DNA of 25,118 bases from a virus, in IMG/VR virus record IMGVR_UViG_3300034064_000113, positions 1-25,118 of that record. One strand, 5' to 3'. The first letter of the stretch is position 1. Each line of letters begins with the position of its first letter. Both the position numbers and the translations under genes were made by a program. This document shows positions 16,771-23,338 of the stretch, piece after piece. A model generated the notes under the pieces. That model saw only the letters and a list, made by a program, of their open reading frames with translations, ran no database searches and was not told where the DNA came from.

Positions 16771-16971
16771 TCACCGGACGGGCTGGGAGGTGTAAACGCG
16801 CAGGATGGCCTGCAGCGCGCCAATCAGCACCAGACCGGGGCCAGCGCCAAGCTCCGGCATGGCTTCTGGTGCGGCGGTCAGGATGGCTCCTGCTGCGGCC
16901 GTGGCGGCTGCCAGCCACATGGTCTTGCTCTTGCGGATTGCTTTCTTCGGCTTCTCTGCTTGATCACTCAT
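16771..16971 (-). CDS. Holin-like membrane protein (66 aa)
   Basis: Small membrane protein next to the endolysin. A basic N-terminus (KPKKAIRKSK) is followed by two hydrophobic stretches, about residues 18-34 (MWLAAATAAAGAILTAA) and 44-60 (AGPGLVLIGALQAILRV), joined by a short polar turn, as in two-span holins. A strong AGGAGG sits five bases before the ATG, inside the endolysin reading frame region. It should permeabilise the inner membrane at a set time to let the endolysin out. Family membership is inferred from topology, size and position, not from a diagnostic motif. Confidence 0.78.
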   Translation of the reverse strand: MSDQAEKPKKAIRKSKTMWLAAATAAAGAILTAAPEAMPELGAGPGLVLIGALQAILRVYTSQPVR

Positions 16972-17464
16972 GGCTGCCTCCTAAGGCTTCAGTGGTGATG
17001 TCAATGATCCTGTTCATCCAGCCGCGCTCGTAGGTCTCTTCGGTGGCGTTGTTTAGCGCGAGATAGCGGGCGATTCGCGCTTTTGCGAAGCGTCGAATGA
17101 ACGACAGGTCGCTCATGGCATTGATGGCTGCGGCTGTCTTCGGCCCCATCACGCCGTCCGTCATCGTGCCAGCCGTCGCCTGCGCCATTCTGATTGCTGC
17201 AGTGACACCCTGATTAACGGCCGCGTCGAACAGCACCAGCGCGACGGCAGGGGTAAACAGGTCGCACTTCATGCCGTTCCAGTAGTCATCCTGATAAATC
17301 TCAAACGCGGCCTCTTCCGTCAGCTTGCGTATGTCGAGCTTCGGGTATGCGCGCTGGCTAATACCCCACTTGGTGAGGCCGCCCGGGTCGGCAGGGTCGT
17401 TGGTGATTTTGTCGCCACCCTCCAGACGGATAACGACAAACTCGAAAGCGTGATCGTTTAGCAT
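16964..17464 (-). CDS. Endolysin, GH108-type N-acetylmuramidase
   Basis: Peptidoglycan hydrolase for host lysis. Residues 6-90 carry the GH108 signature: LEGGDKITNDPADPGGLTKWGISQ at about 14-37 in modified form, with Glu15 of EGG as the expected catalytic acid. The C-terminal part (from about residue 90: RMAQATAGTMTDGVMGPKT) matches the peptidoglycan-binding domain usually fused to this family. Length of 166 aa is typical. No signal peptide or signal-anchor is visible, so release to the periplasm should need the adjacent holin. No strong ribosome site is seen before the ATG; with the two-base gap to the 84-aa gene this points to coupled translation. The 3' end overlaps the holin gene by 8 bases. 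Confidence 0.92.
   Translation of the reverse strand: MLNDHAFEFVVIRLEGGDKITNDPADPGGLTKWGISQRAYPKLDIRKLTEEAAFEIYQDDYWNGMKCDLFTPAVALVLFDAAVNQGVTAAIRMAQATAGTMTDGVMGPKTAAAINAMSDLSFIRRFAKARIARYLALNNATEETYERGWMNRIIDITTEALGGSHE
16977..16982 (-). promoter_or_regulatory. Strong ribosome binding site of the holin gene
   Basis: A full AGGAGG five bases before the ATG at 16971. It is notably stronger than the signal before the endolysin, which could favour holin synthesis. Confidence 0.75.
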
Positions 17465-17466
17465 GG

Positions 17467-17721
17467 CTACGGCGTCACCAGCGTAAGCTGGTGCTCCTCA
17501 AGATCAGATTCCAGACGGGCAGCGAAGTCCTCAGGCAGCCACTCGCTGTTCCACTCTTCTGCCGTCAGGAGCGGGTACGTGATGTGGCAGCAGTAGTCGG
17601 CTCCGTCTTCCTGCCACTCGATAACCACCTTTACTTTTTGGCCGACAGAGACGCTCTGCACGGTCGCGGGAAATCCGCGATAGTCGATTACATCGCCTGC
17701 GTTTAGCTGGTCAGCACGCAC
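17467..17721 (-). CDS. Hypothetical 84-aa protein before the endolysin
   Basis: Not recognised. GTG start with an excellent AGGAGG site, overlapping the upstream stop by one base; two bases separate its stop from the endolysin ATG. The N-terminal half looks like a small beta barrel (LNAGDVIDYRGFPATVQSV, VGQKVKVVIEW), similar in style to SH3-like folds. The second half is acidic and helical (LTAEEWNSEWLPEDF, LESDLEEHQLTLV). It has two adjacent cysteines (YCCH). There is no membrane segment, so it is not an obvious holin or spanin. Its position at the head of the lysis cassette may mean co-expression only. Confidence 0.72.
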   Translation of the reverse strand: MRADQLNAGDVIDYRGFPATVQSVSVGQKVKVVIEWQEDGADYCCHITYPLLTAEEWNSEWLPEDFAARLESDLEEHQLTLVTP

Positions 17722-18566
17722 TATCGCCTCCTAAGTTCTCGCGTTACGTTAAAGACGGCGCTTCCTGCTCTCGGGCATCGAGCAAGACCTTTGCCGATTG
17801 CGCCAGCCAGTGAACATTGAGCGCCCGGCTCGCCGGTCAACTGAACCGTGAGCCTCATGGATGGGATGGCGAGCGTGTTGAGCGCAGGAATGGCATCGAA
17901 CGCATTTACGATGCAGGTATAGCTACCCTGCGAGATGCTCCATACCGCATCAGGAAACCGCTCACCTTTCCATACAGGCTGCACTATCCGCTGGAGTACC
18001 CTGTCTGCTTCCGCCTGCGTGATCGCGCCGTATGCCGCAGTAGCCAGAGGTCCAAAACTTGCTGTCGCCTGCGCTTGAGCGACGATCATGTTGTCGCCAA
18101 TTCCTCCCTGATAAGAGACGGTGCCGCCAGAGCCAAGCTGGCCGAGCAAAATGGTGCCCCCTCCAGTGAATGCCCCGGACGGGGCGGGCGACGGCGCGCC
18201 TACGGTGACTTCTGTTGGAGAGTTTTCATTTGTTCCAACCCACACTCGCCATGCTGCTGCCGACCCTGTGTTAAGGAAGGACATCATAAAGGCTATGAAT
18301 CTCCACTCATTAAGAACAATGCCAGCGCCGCTGGTTGTCCAAACGCCGCCCGTCGTGGCGTTTTGCGTGTACAGCGTTATTTCTGATGTTGTGGCTGCTA
18401 TGCGGGCGCTATGAGTATTCCCGCTCGACCAGTAGGCTCGCCCTGCTGTCAGGGTTGTCGGCCTATACCATCCGCAAATTAAAGACGTATTGGTAGTGCC
18501 GCCCATCGTTTGGGAGCTTGGTGTCGATATCCTGTTGTTGTTAGCGCCACCAAAGCTCCATGCCAT
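17721..18566 (-). CDS. LamG/concanavalin-like putative adhesin 1
   Basis: A 281-aa protein with features of a LamG/concanavalin A-like jelly roll: a short FGG-NNN-RIS opening, SLICGWYRPTTL around residues 28-39, a strand with ARIAATTSEITLYT, NEWRFIAFMMSFLN in the middle, and TILLGQLGSGGTVSYQGGIGDNMIVA near 136-161. Such domains often bind carbohydrate, so a role in contact with the host surface is likely but not proven. The last 40 residues are unusual, Cys-containing and basic (ending ELRRR). The WYRPT motif recurs in the 249-aa protein at 9089-9838. The stop codon overlaps the next GTG start (TAGTG). Confidence 0.68.
   Translation of the reverse strand: MAWSFGGANNNRISTPSSQTMGGTTNTSLICGWYRPTTLTAGRAYWSSGNTHSARIAATTSEITLYTQNATTGGVWTTSGAGIVLNEWRFIAFMMSFLNTGSAAAWRVWVGTNENSPTEVTVGAPSPAPSGAFTGGGTILLGQLGSGGTVSYQGGIGDNMIVAQAQATASFGPLATAAYGAITQAEADRVLQRIVQPVWKGERFPDAVWSISQGSYTCIVNAFDAIPALNTLAIPSMRLTVQLTGEPGAQCSLAGAIGKGLARCPRAGSAVFNVTRELRRR
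17727..17732 (-). promoter_or_regulatory. Ribosome binding site for the GTG start at 17721
   Basis: A full AGGAGG lies five bases before the GTG, inside the end of the LamG-like gene. It fixes the non-ATG start of the 84-aa gene. Confidence 0.8.
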
Positions 18567-18567
18567 G

Positions 18568-19200
18568 TTAGTTGCGCTCGACGTAGACGTTTAACTGCGG
18601 CAACTGTCCTGTCGTGAAGAACGTATGCCCAGCACGGGTTATCAGTGCGGCGAACAGGCTTGTGCCGCCGGCGCAAACATACGGGATTGCTAAGTTGTAG
18701 GACTGCGCCATGCGGTTGTTTGTCAGGTCGAACGCACCAGCAAGCTGAATCAAAGCGACAATCTTGAGTGAGTCTGCGTCGGTGATGGAGAAGGCGGCGT
18801 TGTCTGTTGCGAGCGTTGCGCTTGAATCGAAGATCACCACATCGTATGCGCCAATGATGTCTGACTGATCGATCAGGGTTGCCCCTACAATTACACCACT
18901 GCCACCAGACACGCGAGCCGCGTTCGCCAGCGTGATTGGAAGGCCGACCTGATCGCCTGCGACATAGGCAGTGGTCGCCGTGGTGACGCCTGTGACGCCG
19001 ACTGCAATGCGGACCAGATCGCGCCGGGCTACGGTCTGCATCTCACCCGTGCTGGATACAGAGACGGCGCTGTAGTCGCCGTCCGTCGTGCTGCCGCTCA
19101 GGTGATTCCTGACGCCCAGCATCATCACGCCCATGTGGCCGTCAGCGTGAGGCGAGTCTTCCTTCTGCGCGAAGACCTCCGGGATCATGTTCTGGCTCAT
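18568..19200 (-). CDS. Virion structural / decoration protein (210 aa)
   Basis: Predicted beta-rich protein without membrane segments. After an N-terminal stretch (EDSPHADGHMGVMMLGVRN, then DGDYSAVSVSSTGEMQTV) it has TATTAYVAGDQVGLPITLAN, GGSGVIVGATLIDQS, YDVVIFDSSATLATDNAAF and SITDADSLKIVALIQL. I recognise this series from proteins recurrent in structural modules of tailed phages, where they are called virion or minor tail proteins without a proven function. The ATGA overlap with the 108-aa gene, and a single-base gap to the next gene, place it in the fibre operon. It may form a knob or decoration attached to the fibres. Confidence 0.72.
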   Translation of the reverse strand: MSQNMIPEVFAQKEDSPHADGHMGVMMLGVRNHLSGSTTDGDYSAVSVSSTGEMQTVARRDLVRIAVGVTGVTTATTAYVAGDQVGLPITLANAARVSGGSGVIVGATLIDQSDIIGAYDVVIFDSSATLATDNAAFSITDADSLKIVALIQLAGAFDLTNNRMAQSYNLAIPYVCAGGTSLFAALITRAGHTFFTTGQLPQLNVYVERN

Positions 19201-19523
19201 GTGGTGATGACCCCGCTGATGGTGACGGTGAGCGCGCTGGCCGTGCCCTGCAGCGCCTGCAGAGTGTCAGTCGTGCTGAGATGCAGGAACCCGCTCCAGT
19301 CATAGCTGGAGTTCCCCGGCACGCTGAGGGCGGTCAGCCAGCAATTGGCTGCAGTTGCTGCAGATGCGTTAATGGCCAGACTGATCGTCGCCGCCGTTGC
19401 CGTGGTGTTGCATATGTGGATGTTCCGCACCACTACCGTCGTTGCTGACGGGACGGTGTAAAGCGTTGTGTTGCCTGTGCCCGGCTGGGCCGGGCCGTAA
19501 ATCCTTCCAGAAGCGTCTGGCAT
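19197..19523 (-). CDS. Small beta-rich virion protein (108 aa)
   Basis: Small protein predicted to be an all-beta sandwich. The pattern TLYTVPSATTVVVRNIHICN, then TISLAINA, then SVPGNSSYDWSGFLHL and DTLQALQGTASALTVTISG resembles small phage structural proteins that I have seen beside fibre genes; I cannot name a characterised member. No signal peptide or membrane span. Its ATG overlaps the fibre C stop (TGATG) and its stop overlaps the next ATG (ATGA), so it is translated with its neighbours. A head or tail decoration role, or a fibre accessory, fits the context. Confidence is high that it is a gene and modest for its role. Confidence 0.75.
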   Translation of the reverse strand: MPDASGRIYGPAQPGTGNTTLYTVPSATTVVVRNIHICNTTATAATISLAINASAATAANCWLTALSVPGNSSYDWSGFLHLSTTDTLQALQGTASALTVTISGVITT

Positions 19524-20380
19524 CAGTCAGTCCCCCACTTCGCCATGCTTACAAAACTTGCTGTCCCGCCGCTGCCCGCCAGCGCGTATTTCGTACTGAG
19601 GTTAACTCCTCCCTCCTGCAGCGTTGTGGCGTTCAGAGTGCCGGTTACCGTGTGCGTGCCGTCTGCGGCGATCAGGAGCCGCTCTGTGAGCGTTCCAGAA
19701 CTGTTGGCAACCCGGAAGGACAGCGATCCGGGAACAACGCCCGTGGACACCGTGCCATTCACCAGAGCGCGTATGTCCGCCGAGCGCGTGAACTGGGTGC
19801 CGTCTGCGCCTTCCCAAGTTAGGTAGCCAAGCGTGTCGCCGCTGGTCGTTGTCGTGAACGTGCCAATGGTTGCACCGTCAGACTTCGCCAGCACCAGAGC
19901 AGGAGCAACGGCCGCCGCAGAGTTCCATGCCGCGTGCAGCTGCGTGGAAAGCTGCGTGGTTGTGGAGTGCGTCTGCAGCTTCGCGCCGTTGCTAAGCTGG
20001 GTTCCTGTCTGCGCGGACGCTGCGCTGAGAGATACCGTGTGACCGGCAATCCTGATGCCAGCCCCGTCAACGATCCACGGTGTCGCGTCAGGGTTGGTCT
20101 CGTCTTCGACAACCAGCGAGTTCCCGGCCCCAAGCTGCGTGATGCGGAGCGCGTCGGACGCTGAGTTGACGCTCACGCTTGTCGCGCCAGTGATCGCCCC
20201 GCCGGTCAGCGGGAGCTTGTCCGCACTGACCTCCACGATGGACTCGACGCTGGATACGTTCTTCTTGAGGAACAGCTTCCCGTCGTTGGTGTTGATCGCC
20301 AACTCGCCAAGCGAAAGGTCGGTTGTGAGCGGCACCTTAGCGGCGACCGCGCTCTGTTTCATCTTGATCGTGTTTGCCAA
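19523..20380 (-). CDS. Tail fibre protein C (third paralogue, TTG start)
   Basis: A 285-aa fibre-like protein. Its first 45 residues (ANTIKMKQSAVAAKVP, LSLGELAINTNDGKLFLKKN) follow the anchor pattern of fibre B and, more loosely, fibre A. Next come LPLTGGAITGATSV, a common fibre linker, and a beta domain with NPDATPWIVDGAGIRIAGH, DTLGYLTWEGADGTQF and GSLSFRVANSSGTLTERLL. The start is TTG with GGGAGG six bases upstream; the homology to fibre B supports it. The gene ends with TGATG overlapping the next start. It follows one of the longer intergenic gaps in the window (41 bases, 20381-20421), which contains a small GCCT/AGGC hairpin without a T-run. Probably a second or third receptor-binding or fibre-support protein. 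Confidence 0.83.
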   Translation of the reverse strand: MANTIKMKQSAVAAKVPLTTDLSLGELAINTNDGKLFLKKNVSSVESIVEVSADKLPLTGGAITGATSVSVNSASDALRITQLGAGNSLVVEDETNPDATPWIVDGAGIRIAGHTVSLSAASAQTGTQLSNGAKLQTHSTTTQLSTQLHAAWNSAAAVAPALVLAKSDGATIGTFTTTTSGDTLGYLTWEGADGTQFTRSADIRALVNGTVSTGVVPGSLSFRVANSSGTLTERLLIAADGTHTVTGTLNATTLQEGGVNLSTKYALAGSGGTASFVSMAKWGTD

Positions 20381-20386
20381 AACTGG

Positions 20387-20392
20387 CCTCCC
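20387..20392 (-). promoter_or_regulatory. Ribosome binding site for the TTG start of fibre C
   Basis: GGGAGG on the minus strand, six bases before TTG at 20380. There is no ATG at the position where the N-terminus aligns with fibre B, so this site decides the start. Confidence 0.75.
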
Positions 20393-20421
20393 TTACTGCC
20401 TAAACAGGCGGGCGTGAGTGA

Positions 20422-22047
20422 TTAGAACGTACCTCCATCAACGACCGAGCCGTCCGACAGCACGATGCCGCTGGTCGGCAGAGTGATGCTGGTTGCTGCA
20501 GTAACCGTGAGCGTGGTGGCGAACGCACCAGACAGCGTCAGAGCGCCGCCAGTGACGATGTTGCCGCCGAGCGTGATCGTGCCGCTGTTCGACACGCCCG
20601 TGCCGCCATTGGCCGCTGCGAGCGTTCCTGCCAGCGTGATCGCGCCAGTGGTGCTGGTGTTCGGCGTGAAGCCAGTAGTGCCCGCGCTAAACGAACTGAC
20701 ACCGCTGCTTGAGCCTGAGAACTGGTTAAACTGCAGGGCCGTACCGGACGCGCCACCAATCACAATCGGGTTGTTCGTCGCCAGCACCCAGCCGCTGTCG
20801 GCGTTGGTCGTGCCCTCTTCAACGAACGCGAACGCGCCGGCCGTCACCTCAGCGTCAGCGTCGAAGTCCGTTGCGCGGTCCCAGACGCCGTTCGCGCCCG
20901 TGCCAAGCGTGGTGACTACCCAGATGCCGTTCTGCGCGCCCGTGGACTGGTTCTTGAGCAGGATGCGGTCATTGGCCGCCAGCGTCACGCCGTCCAGCGT
21001 GTTGGGCGCTGCGGTGATCTGGCCGCGAGCGCTAGTGCCGCCCGTGGCGTTGTAGGTGACGGTAACCGTGGCAGTGCTGGCAGCGCGCACGCTCTGCTTG
21101 ACGTCCAGACCAGCGCGAGCCGCGTCCACGTAGGACTTGGTGGCCGCGTCCTGCGGGTTCACCGGGTCGGCAAGTGACGTCAGCTTGAAGCTGCCCCACG
21201 ATACATCCGCCGTCGGTGCGCCAACCTGCGAGTGCGTCGGCATGGCGTGAACGTGATCAGCGCGTGCGTACCGGGTGGACGTTCCAACAGCCGCAGTACC
21301 CAGTGCTGAGCCGGTGACGGCAGATGCCTGCCCCAGCACAAAAGCCGTGGTCGCGATCTGCGTGGTGTTGGTATCGACCGCAGCCGTAGTGGACAGAGGT
21401 GTGCCGGTGAAAGACGGGCTGGCAAGCGGTGCGCGGCTGGTGTCGCTGGCGTGAACGTGGTCAGCGCGGGCGTAGCGCGTACTGGTGCCGATTGCCACGG
21501 TGCCGTTCATCACCGGGTTCGACGCTGACGCCTGTCCCAGTACGAAGGCCGTGGTGGCGATCTGGGTTGTGTTGGTGTCTACGGCCGCCGTGGTGGACAG
21601 TGGCGTGCCTGTGAGGCTTGGGGAAGCCAGAGGGGCGCGTGAGGTGTCGCTGGGGTGTACGTGGTCAGCACGGGCGATCTGGGCGCTTGTGCCGGCCGCC
21701 TGCGCGCCGTTCATCGTGATCGTGCCAGCCGTGTCGTTGCGGACAACGTCATTGGCGATCTCGGCATTCACAAAGGCCGTCGTGGCGATCTGCGTGGTGT
21801 TCGTTCCAACCGCAGCAGTCGGCGCAGTCGGCGTGCCAGTAAAGGCAGGGCCTGCCAACCCAGCGAAAGCGCCTGAGCCGCCAATAGCGATGACCGACGT
21901 TGCAGAGCCACCAGCGCCGCCAGTGCCGGTGCCGTAGTACAAGACGTTGTCCTGCTCGTTAAACGCCAGTTCGGCGTTCGCCAGCGTGGACGGGGCTCCG
22001 GCTGCACCGCCGGCTGCGCGGCGCTTGATGCGGATGGTGTTCGGCAT
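20422..22047 (-). CDS. Tail fibre protein B with tandem HxH repeats
   Basis: A 541-aa fibre. Residues 1-40 (start PNTIRIKRR, later LANAELAFNEQDNVLYYG) resemble the start of the neighbouring 285-aa fibre, suggesting a shared virion anchor. Residues 68-267 hold three repeats built from SFTGTP, AAVDTNTTQIATTAFV and YARADHVHASDTSRAPLA; the HVH motifs recall metal-binding histidines along trimeric fibre axes. Residues 290-450 form a typical fibre beta domain (PQDAATKSYVDAA, LKNQSTGAQNGIWVV, GVWDRATDFD, GWVLAT). The tail is Gly/Thr/Ala-rich and ends in VVDGGTF, as fibre A ends in SDGGNF. An AGGAGA ribosome site overlaps the upstream TAG stop. Fibre identity is solid; receptor unknown. Confidence 0.88.
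   Translation of the reverse strand: MPNTIRIKRRAAGGAAGAPSTLANAELAFNEQDNVLYYGTGTGGAGGSATSVIAIGGSGAFAGLAGPAFTGTPTAPTAAVGTNTTQIATTAFVNAEIANDVVRNDTAGTITMNGAQAAGTSAQIARADHVHPSDTSRAPLASPSLTGTPLSTTAAVDTNTTQIATTAFVLGQASASNPVMNGTVAIGTSTRYARADHVHASDTSRAPLASPSFTGTPLSTTAAVDTNTTQIATTAFVLGQASAVTGSALGTAAVGTSTRYARADHVHAMPTHSQVGAPTADVSWGSFKLTSLADPVNPQDAATKSYVDAARAGLDVKQSVRAASTATVTVTYNATGGTSARGQITAAPNTLDGVTLAANDRILLKNQSTGAQNGIWVVTTLGTGANGVWDRATDFDADAEVTAGAFAFVEEGTTNADSGWVLATNNPIVIGGASGTALQFNQFSGSSSGVSSFSAGTTGFTPNTSTTGAITLAGTLAAANGGTGVSNSGTITLGGNIVTGGALTLSGAFATTLTVTAATSITLPTSGIVLSDGSVVDGGTF
21247..21846 (-). repeat. Three in-frame repeats inside fibre B
   Basis: Three units run leftward at about 21846-21619 (228 bases), 21618-21415 (204 bases) and 21414-21247 (the last one truncated). 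Each encodes a TGTP-TTAAV-TNTTQIATTAFV block followed by ARADHVH. Units two and three are nearly identical in protein over some 32 residues, but their DNA differs at many third codon positions, so they are not a recent exact duplication. Confidence 0.85.
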
Positions 22048-22058
22048 GTCAGTCTCTC

Positions 22059-23123
22059 CTAAAAGTTGCCGCCGTCAGACAGCGTAGTCTTCGCCACGTT
22101 GACCCAGTTGGTGCCTGAGAACTCCAGATGGTCACCAGTTGTCAGGCTGGCTGTAGACACAGGAAACCCGCTCAGGTTCGGTGTTCCGTTCTTCCACGTT
22201 GAGACGGTTCCGTCATAGACCAGCGCCTGTCCCGTGGAGGGCGCGGTGATCAGGACATCGTGGAGTTCATTCAACTCCTGCCCGTTGATCACTTTGATGT
22301 AGGCCGAGCCCGCAGCGCCGTTGCTGGCGTTGACTACCCAGCCCATGAACACGCCGTGCGCAGGCTGAGTCGGGCGGGTTGTGGTCAGCGCGCCTGACGT
22401 CTCAGACAGCCAGAGCGCAGCACCATCGGCGAAGGATGCCGTGGGGAGCGTGCTTAGGCCCGTCAGGAGCCCTGCGACCATCATGTAGCCGTCAGTGGAC
22501 CCGGTGATGTTCTCAACCGCCACGCCGAACGTGGGGGCCGCAGTGGACTCCACAGAGGCATCAGCAAGCTCGACGGTCAGGTGCGAGCCGGTCGAGCCGA
22601 CAACGTACACCGCTTGCCCTTTGGTGATCGTGCCTGCCGTTGACTTGCGGACGATCCGCATCAGGCTCTCGTTCACGTTGCTGGAGAATGAGCCCGTGGT
22701 GACGGTCAGACCCTGCAGCGTGCCGCCCGTGAGCGCGACGGCGTTGGCGTTCTGCGTGGCCATCGTGCCCAGCCCCAGCGTGGTGCGCTGCGCTGATGCG
22801 TCGATGTCATCGAGCAGTGCTTTGCCGGCCGTGGTGATGTCGCCGCCCAGCTTGGCGTTGTTCACGGCCCCGGCGTCGATGGTCCACGTTGCGCCGCTAC
22901 CGCTTACCGTGATGTCGCCCTTATCGCCGTCAGTCAGGGCTCCGCCGCCGCCAGATGACGCGGTATAGGACAGGGCATTCCACGCCGTGGTGCCGTTGCC
23001 CAACTTACTCTTGCGGGTGTCAGTCTCAAAGCCAAGCTGCCCGTCCTCCAGCACCGGATTGGCTGTAGTCCAGTTGGCGGCGGTGTCTCTGCGATGACGC
23101 AGGATGGCGGGGGTGGAGGTCAT
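22059..23123 (-). CDS. Tail fibre / receptor-binding protein A (Mtd-N-like anchor)
   Basis: Probable trimeric host-recognition fibre. The N-terminus (residues 8-55, with [19 protein letters not shown], then [17 protein letters not shown] and WNALSY) matches the short beta anchor I associate with the N-terminal domain of the major tropism determinant and many podovirus fibres. A collagen-poor linker with the fibre motif [16 protein letters not shown] follows at about 110-125. Then comes a capped beta domain containing [24 protein letters not shown] and [19 protein letters not shown]. The protein ends in SDGGNF. It overlaps the upstream stop as ATGA. The C-terminus is not a C-type lectin, so a diversity-generating variable repeat is not supported. 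Which receptor it binds cannot be seen. Confidence 0.85.
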   Translation of the reverse strand: MTSTPAILRHRRDTAANWTTANPVLEDGQLGFETDTRKSKLGNGTTAWNALSYTASSGGGGALTDGDKGDITVSGSGATWTIDAGAVNNAKLGGDITTAGKALLDDIDASAQRTTLGLGTMATQNANAVALTGGTLQGLTVTTGSFSSNVNESLMRIVRKSTAGTITKGQAVYVVGSTGSHLTVELADASVESTAAPTFGVAVENITGSTDGYMMVAGLLTGLSTLPTASFADGAALWLSETSGALTTTRPTQPAHGVFMGWVVNASNGAAGSAYIKVINGQELNELHDVLITAPSTGQALVYDGTVSTWKNGTPNLSGFPVSTASLTTGDHLEFSGTNWVNVAKTTLSDGGNF

Positions 23124-23338
23124 ACCCCTCCCTCTTCCAGATCAACGGTCCCCACAGTATACACGGCCGTTGCGTTTAATTCATCGAAGTCCCATGGGGC
23201 ACCAGAGCCCGCTGCGGCGATCTCCTCTTCCGTCAGGCGCGACAGGGCGGAGACGCGCTCCAACTCCTGCTGCACCCAGCGGATCAGGTCAGGCGTGCCC
23301 GTCTGCAGGCTTGGCGGCTGCCCGGGGATGTAGATCAC
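23120..23338 (-). CDS. Hypothetical 72-aa protein between terL and fibre genes
   Basis: I do not recognise this protein. It starts at a GTG that overlaps the terL stop (GTGA), and its own stop overlaps the next start (ATGA), so it sits in a translationally coupled chain and is almost certainly expressed. The product is acidic, with a predicted amphipathic helix in the middle ([23 protein letters not shown]) and a short beta-like end ([16 protein letters not shown]). There is no signal peptide, membrane segment or cysteine. Position suggests a small virion or assembly factor tied to the fibre genes that follow, but that is only context. Confidence 0.75.
   Translation of the reverse strand: MIYIPGQPPSLQTGTPDLIRWVQQELERVSALSRLTEEEIAAAGSGAPWDFDELNATAVYTVGTVDLEEGGV

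Noticed and set aside
16760-16918. Longer 143-codon version of the XhlA-like gene
   Set aside because: The added 53 residues are Arg-rich, lie inside the holin gene, and the internal ATG at 16759 has its own GAGGG site.
20393-20421. Terminator or promoter in the 41-base gap before fibre C
   Set aside because: Only a four-pair GCCT/AGGC hairpin without a T-run is visible, and no convincing -35/-10 pair.
21247-21846. CRISPR-like or regulatory repeat array
   Set aside because: The repeats are in frame, coding and differ mainly at third codon positions; there are no uniform short repeats with unique spacers.
22059-23123. Diversity-generating retroelement, because fibre A has an Mtd-like N-terminus
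   Set aside because: No reverse transcriptase, no template repeat and no C-type lectin variable region was found in the window.
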